Shown: one piece after another, positions 61,171 to 64,000 of the stretch | Layout: each line of letters starts with the position of its first letter | How positions within the stretch are numbered: position 1 is the stretch's first letter | Assembly (NCBI GenBank): GCA_036378735.1 | Contig: DASUVX010000031.1 | Location: 1 to 64,000 of the forward strand | Length of the DNA: 64,000 bases | Direction of reading: 5' to 3' | From: GCA-003244245 sp036378735 | GTDB lineage: Bacteria; Actinomycetota; Actinomycetes; Mycobacteriales; Pseudonocardiaceae | Notes under the pieces: generated by a model | Told to the model about the DNA's origin: nothing | Database searches by the model: none | The model's input: the letters and a program-made list of their open reading frames with translations, nothing else | Made by a program: the position numbers and the translations under genes

Positions 61171-61286
61171 GCCCCATGGTGACATCCATCAATTCACGCC
61201 GCGTTCCGTGCCGGCCCAGCAAACCCCGGGGTGAGATACACACCTCACAGAGCAGCTTCATCGCGTGGCGCTACCCGGCAAGGCAA

Positions 61287-62438
61287 CTAACCCTCGATAG
61301 TGCGCTCGACGCGGCGCAGGGCCTCGCGCAGGAGAGGCAACGAGGTGCCGTGATTGAGCCGGATCCGCCCAACTCCCTGGTCGGCGGGCAGCGCGAATTC
61401 GTGTCCTGGGCTGACCGCGAGGCGCCCTTGTTCGAGCAACAGCCGGGCTGGGTCGTCACCGAGCCCGGCATCGCGCAGATCCAACCAGGCCAGGTAACCC
61501 GCCATGCCGGGATGCGCCCGTACCCCAGGCGTGCGCCGCACCCAGGCGGCCAGCTCGGCGCGAGTCCGATCCAGGTGCAGCCGCAGCTCGTCGAGCCAGC
61601 CACCATCATCGACCCAGGCGGCGATGCTGGCGGCGACTCCAGGTACCGACGCGCGCAGCCGCTCGTACCGCGGCACCGCGTCGACGACCCGCGCGGTACC
61701 CGGCTGGGCTTGAAGCAGCGCGCACTTCAACCCGGGCACGTTCCAACCCTTGGAGATGCTGGTGACGGTCACCGCGTGGGCAGCAGCCGGTGGCGAGCTG
61801 GCCGCGTACGGGGTGAACTTGAGGTCGCTGGCCAGCAACGGAGCGTGCACCTCATCGGACACCACCTGAGCGCCTCGCGTCTCCACGATCTCCGAAACGG
61901 CCGCCAGCTCTTCGCTGCTGAACACCCGGCCGGTCGGATTGTGCGGGTGGCACAGCAATAACCCGCGCGCGCTGCCACTTAGCGCGTCATCCAGCCGCTG
62001 CAGGTCCAATGCCCAGCCCTGCGGCCGGTCCAGCAGCGGCCACGGCACCGCGACGCGGCCCAGCGCCTGGAGCAGAGCGAAAAACGGTGGGTACGCCGGA
62101 GTGAGCAGCACGACGCCGTCGCCCGGCTCGGTCAACACCCGCAGGGACGCTTCGATCCCGGCCATCACATCGGCTACCGGGCAGGCCAGCGCGGGATCGG
62201 GCCACCAGCCCTGATAGCGCGCCGCCCAGCTGGCGAATGCCTCGGCCAGACCCACCGGTTCGGAATAACCCAGGTCGTGTGCATCGAGTGCCCCACGGGC
62301 CGCCTCGAATACCGGGCGGGCCAGCGGAAAATCCATCTCCGCAACCCAGGCAGGCAGCACGTCGGGTGGGTAACGGGACCACTTCATCGTCCGGCGCGCG
62401 CGGAGGGCCTCAAGACTGAGCGCATCGAATCCCACCAA
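61287..62438 (-). CDS. PLP-dependent C-S lyase / aminotransferase (PatB/MalY type)
   Basis: Class I/II aminotransferase fold, 383 residues. Schiff-base Lys230 in SISKGWNVPGLKC; CHPHNPTGRVF (Asn167) and SDEVHAPLL (Asp195) are the PLP contacts. The start WVAEMDFPLA is typical of PatB/MalY cystathionine beta-lyases. Substrate is uncertain. Confidence 0.9.
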   Translation of the reverse strand: MVGFDALSLEALRARRTMKWSRYPPDVLPAWVAEMDFPLARPVFEAARGALDAHDLGYSEPVGLAEAFASWAARYQGWWPDPALACPVADVMAGIEASLRVLTEPGDGVVLLTPAYPPFFALLQALGRVAVPWPLLDRPQGWALDLQRLDDALSGSARGLLLCHPHNPTGRVFSSEELAAVSEIVETRGAQVVSDEVHAPLLASDLKFTPYAASSPPAAAHAVTVTSISKGWNVPGLKCALLQAQPGTARVVDAVPRYERLRASVPGVAASIAAWVDDGGWLDELRLHLDRTRAELAAWVRRTPGVRAHPGMAGYLAWLDLRDAGLGDDPARLLLEQGRLAVSPGHEFALPADQGVGRIRLNHGTSLPLLREALRRVERTIEG

Positions 62439-62523
62439 AATTATCTACCCATGCTGAGGCGGTAAGCACCAGTGAGCGGCGGGGAATTCGATCTGGGTAC
62501 CTCCAGCTTGTTCACAGCGGGCG

Positions 62524-63744
62524 TCAGGCGTTTGAGGGGTTGCGCAGCGCCACGACAGGGCCGATCACCACGATGGCGGGCGGGCGGATAACGGCTGCGG
62601 CGACGCGGTCGGCCGCTTCGCGCAGCGTGCAGCGCACCACCCGCTGGCCACGCAGGGTGCCGTCGGCGATGACCGCGACCGGGGTGTCCGGCGGCCTGCC
62701 GCAGGTGATCAGCGTCTCGGCGAACACGCCGATTCGCTCCACCGCCATCAGCAGCACCAGGGTGCCGCGCAGCCGGCCGAGCGCCGGCCAGTCCACCAGG
62801 CAGGTCGGATCGTCTGGCGCCACATGCCCAGACACGACGACGAACTCGTGGGTCACCGCGCGGTGCGTCACCGGGATCCCCGCCGCGGCCGGCACGGCGA
62901 TGGCGCTGGTGATCCCGGGGACCACGGTGACCGGTACCCCGGCGTCCGCGCAGGCCAGCACTTCCTCGAAGCCGCGCCCGAAGACGTAGGGGTCACCGCC
63001 TTTGAGGCGCACCACGAACCGGCCGGCTCGGGCGTGTTCGATCAATTGAGCGTTGATCTGCTCCTGGGCCATCGCGCGGCCGTAGGGCACCTTCGCCGCG
63101 TCGATCACCGTGACGTGCCCGCCGAGCTCGTCGAGCAGTTCGCGGGGCGCGAGCCGATCTGCCAGCACCACGTCGGCGCGGGCCAGCAGCCGGCGCCCCC
63201 GCACGGTGATCAAATCCGGATCGCCGGGCCCAGCGCCCACCAGCGCCACTCCCGGCGTCGTGACGTGGTCTTCGGCGTCCGGCGCGTCGTCCACTATCCC
63301 GGTGCGCAGAGCGTCGACCAGCGCATCCCGGACGGCGGCGGAACGGCGCGGGCGGCGCCCGGCCAGCACACCGATGAGCAACCCGTCGTGTTCGCCGGTG
63401 GCGGCGGTGACCGCACTACCACCGGTGGCGTCGTCCGCGCGCACGCAGAACACCCGCCGCCGCTGCGCCTCGGCGGCCACCGCTGCGTTCACCGCGCGAT
63501 CGGAGCTACATGCCAGCGCATACCAGGCGCCCTCCAGGTCTCCGTCGGCGTAGCCGCGCACCTCCCAGCGCAGCTCCCCCGCAGTGGCCATCGCCTCCAC
63601 CGCTGGGGTGGCCTCAGGAGCGACGAGCAGCACGTCTGCGCCGGCCCCGATCAGCCGCGGTAGCCGCCGCTGCGCAACCGTGCCGGCGCCGACCACCACG
63701 ACCCGGCGCCCGGTCAGATCCAGCCCGACCAGGTATGGCGTCAC
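62524..63744 (-). CDS. cysG: Siroheme synthase CysG (fused)
   Basis: 406 residues from GTG 63744, which overlaps the cobH stop. N-terminal precorrin-2 dehydrogenase/ferrochelatase (VVVVGAGTVAQRRLPRLI), then uroporphyrinogen-III C-methyltransferase (VALVGAGPGDPDLITVRGRRLL, VVRLKGGDPYVFGRGFEE, VVPGITSAIAVPAAAGIPVTHR in parts). Feeds siroheme and cobalamin; next to cobH. Confidence 0.94.
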   Translation of the reverse strand: MTPYLVGLDLTGRRVVVVGAGTVAQRRLPRLIGAGADVLLVAPEATPAVEAMATAGELRWEVRGYADGDLEGAWYALACSSDRAVNAAVAAEAQRRRVFCVRADDATGGSAVTAATGEHDGLLIGVLAGRRPRRSAAVRDALVDALRTGIVDDAPDAEDHVTTPGVALVGAGPGDPDLITVRGRRLLARADVVLADRLAPRELLDELGGHVTVIDAAKVPYGRAMAQEQINAQLIEHARAGRFVVRLKGGDPYVFGRGFEEVLACADAGVPVTVVPGITSAIAVPAAAGIPVTHRAVTHEFVVVSGHVAPDDPTCLVDWPALGRLRGTLVLLMAVERIGVFAETLITCGRPPDTPVAVIADGTLRGQRVVRCTLREAADRVAAAVIRPPAIVVIGPVVALRNPSNA

Positions 63745-64000
63745 GGCACCGGCTGCCGGCACAGCAGCGCATTGACCACCGCGGCAGCGACCGCGGTGCC
63801 GCCCTTGGCGCTGCGGTTGGACAGCGCCGGCAGGCCCGACTCCCGCAAAGCCGCCTTCGCAGCGGCCGCGTCGACGAACCCGACCGGCAGCCCGATCACC
63901 AGCACAGGATGGAGCACTCCCTCCGCGGCGAGGCGGATCAGCTCGCGCAGCGCGGTCGGCGCGTTGCCTACCGCCCACACCGCGTCCTGGGGATGCCGCG
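63741..64000 (-). CDS. cobH: Precorrin-8X methylmutase, C-terminal part (cut by window edge)
   Basis: 86 C-terminal codons visible: VWAVGNAPTALRELIRLA, HPVLVIGLPVGFVDAAAAK, the CobH/CbiC signature for the methyl shift giving hydrogenobyrinate in cobalamin synthesis. The gene continues beyond position 64000. Stop overlaps the cysG start (GTGA). The usual conserved LxGRKGGS near the end reads LSNRSAKGGTAVAAA. Confidence 0.85.
   Translation of the reverse strand, partial: RHPQDAVWAVGNAPTALRELIRLAAEGVLHPVLVIGLPVGFVDAAAAKAALRESGLPALSNRSAKGGTAVAAAVVNALLCRQPVP

Noticed and set aside
62439..62523. A cobalamin riboswitch near cysG/cobH
   Set aside because: The short gaps show no B12-box-like sequence, and cysG overlaps cobH directly.

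Overview
The window is a gene-dense, high-GC chromosome segment from an actinobacterium (Actinomycetota). Gene content and local order resemble Pseudonocardiales and Mycobacteriales. Pointers are: a dcw cell-wall/division cluster with MraZ, SepF and a C-terminal DDDDEVDVPPFMKR tail on FtsZ; a clgR-pspA pair next to pgsA, rimO, argA and ftsK as in Mycobacterium tuberculosis; an F420-type split-barrel protein; flavin-dependent ThyX; many GTG starts, 4-bp stop/start overlaps and probable leaderless genes. The species cannot be told from the sequence. No tRNA, rRNA, CRISPR array, transposase or phage gene was found, so this is core chromosome rather than an island.

Layout. Positions 1-17,340 (minus strand) hold the dcw cluster, in transcription order mraZ, rsmH, ftsL-like, ftsI, murE, murF, mraY, murD, ftsW, murC, ftsQ, ftsZ, pgeF, yggS, sepF (cut by the left edge). 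The lipid II synthase gene murG, normally between ftsW and murC, is absent: ftsW and murC overlap directly. Positions 17,832-22,492 (plus) carry moxR, DUF58 and a transglutaminase membrane protein. Positions 22,489-25,104 (minus) carry a DUF3040 protein, dinB behind a perfect LexA box, and a methyltransferase. Positions 25,192-27,471 (plus) carry an orphan ParA-type ATPase, then doxX and an ECF41 sigma factor behind a matching ECF41 promoter. Positions 27,472-30,940 (minus) hold pspA, clgR, pgsA and rimO; argA is on the plus strand at 31,006.

Positions 31,521-38,938 (minus) hold ftsK, rnj, dapA, a TIGR03085-type protein, a PPOX/F420 protein and thyX. A ribbon-helix-helix regulator and a DUF4097 protein (plus) diverge from thyX. 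Then come a YcaQ-like protein, a GNAT acetyltransferase, dapB, an M16 peptidase, pnp, rpsO, an HTH protein, ribF, truB, an nrnA-type phosphoesterase, rbfA, DUF503, infB, ylxR, nusA and rimP, a translation and RNA-metabolism block mostly on the minus strand. The right end carries a lipoprotein, a DUF4439 protein and a YjbQ protein (plus), then proS, an OsmC protein, a PatB/MalY-type lyase, cysG and the 3' end of cobH (minus).

The main noncoding signals are four copies of a near-perfect inverted repeat (about 66 bp) at 16,691, 41,842, 50,097 and 57,901; two loci of a 22-bp tandem repeat; three TGACGTC boxes at exact 12-bp spacing over a leaderless promoter of the RHH gene; MraZ boxes at 10-bp spacing; LexA, ClgR and ECF41 sites; a long composite stem-loop between rpsO and pnp; a tandem dyad upstream of rnj; and a 13-codon leader ORF whose stop overlaps the ftsZ start.
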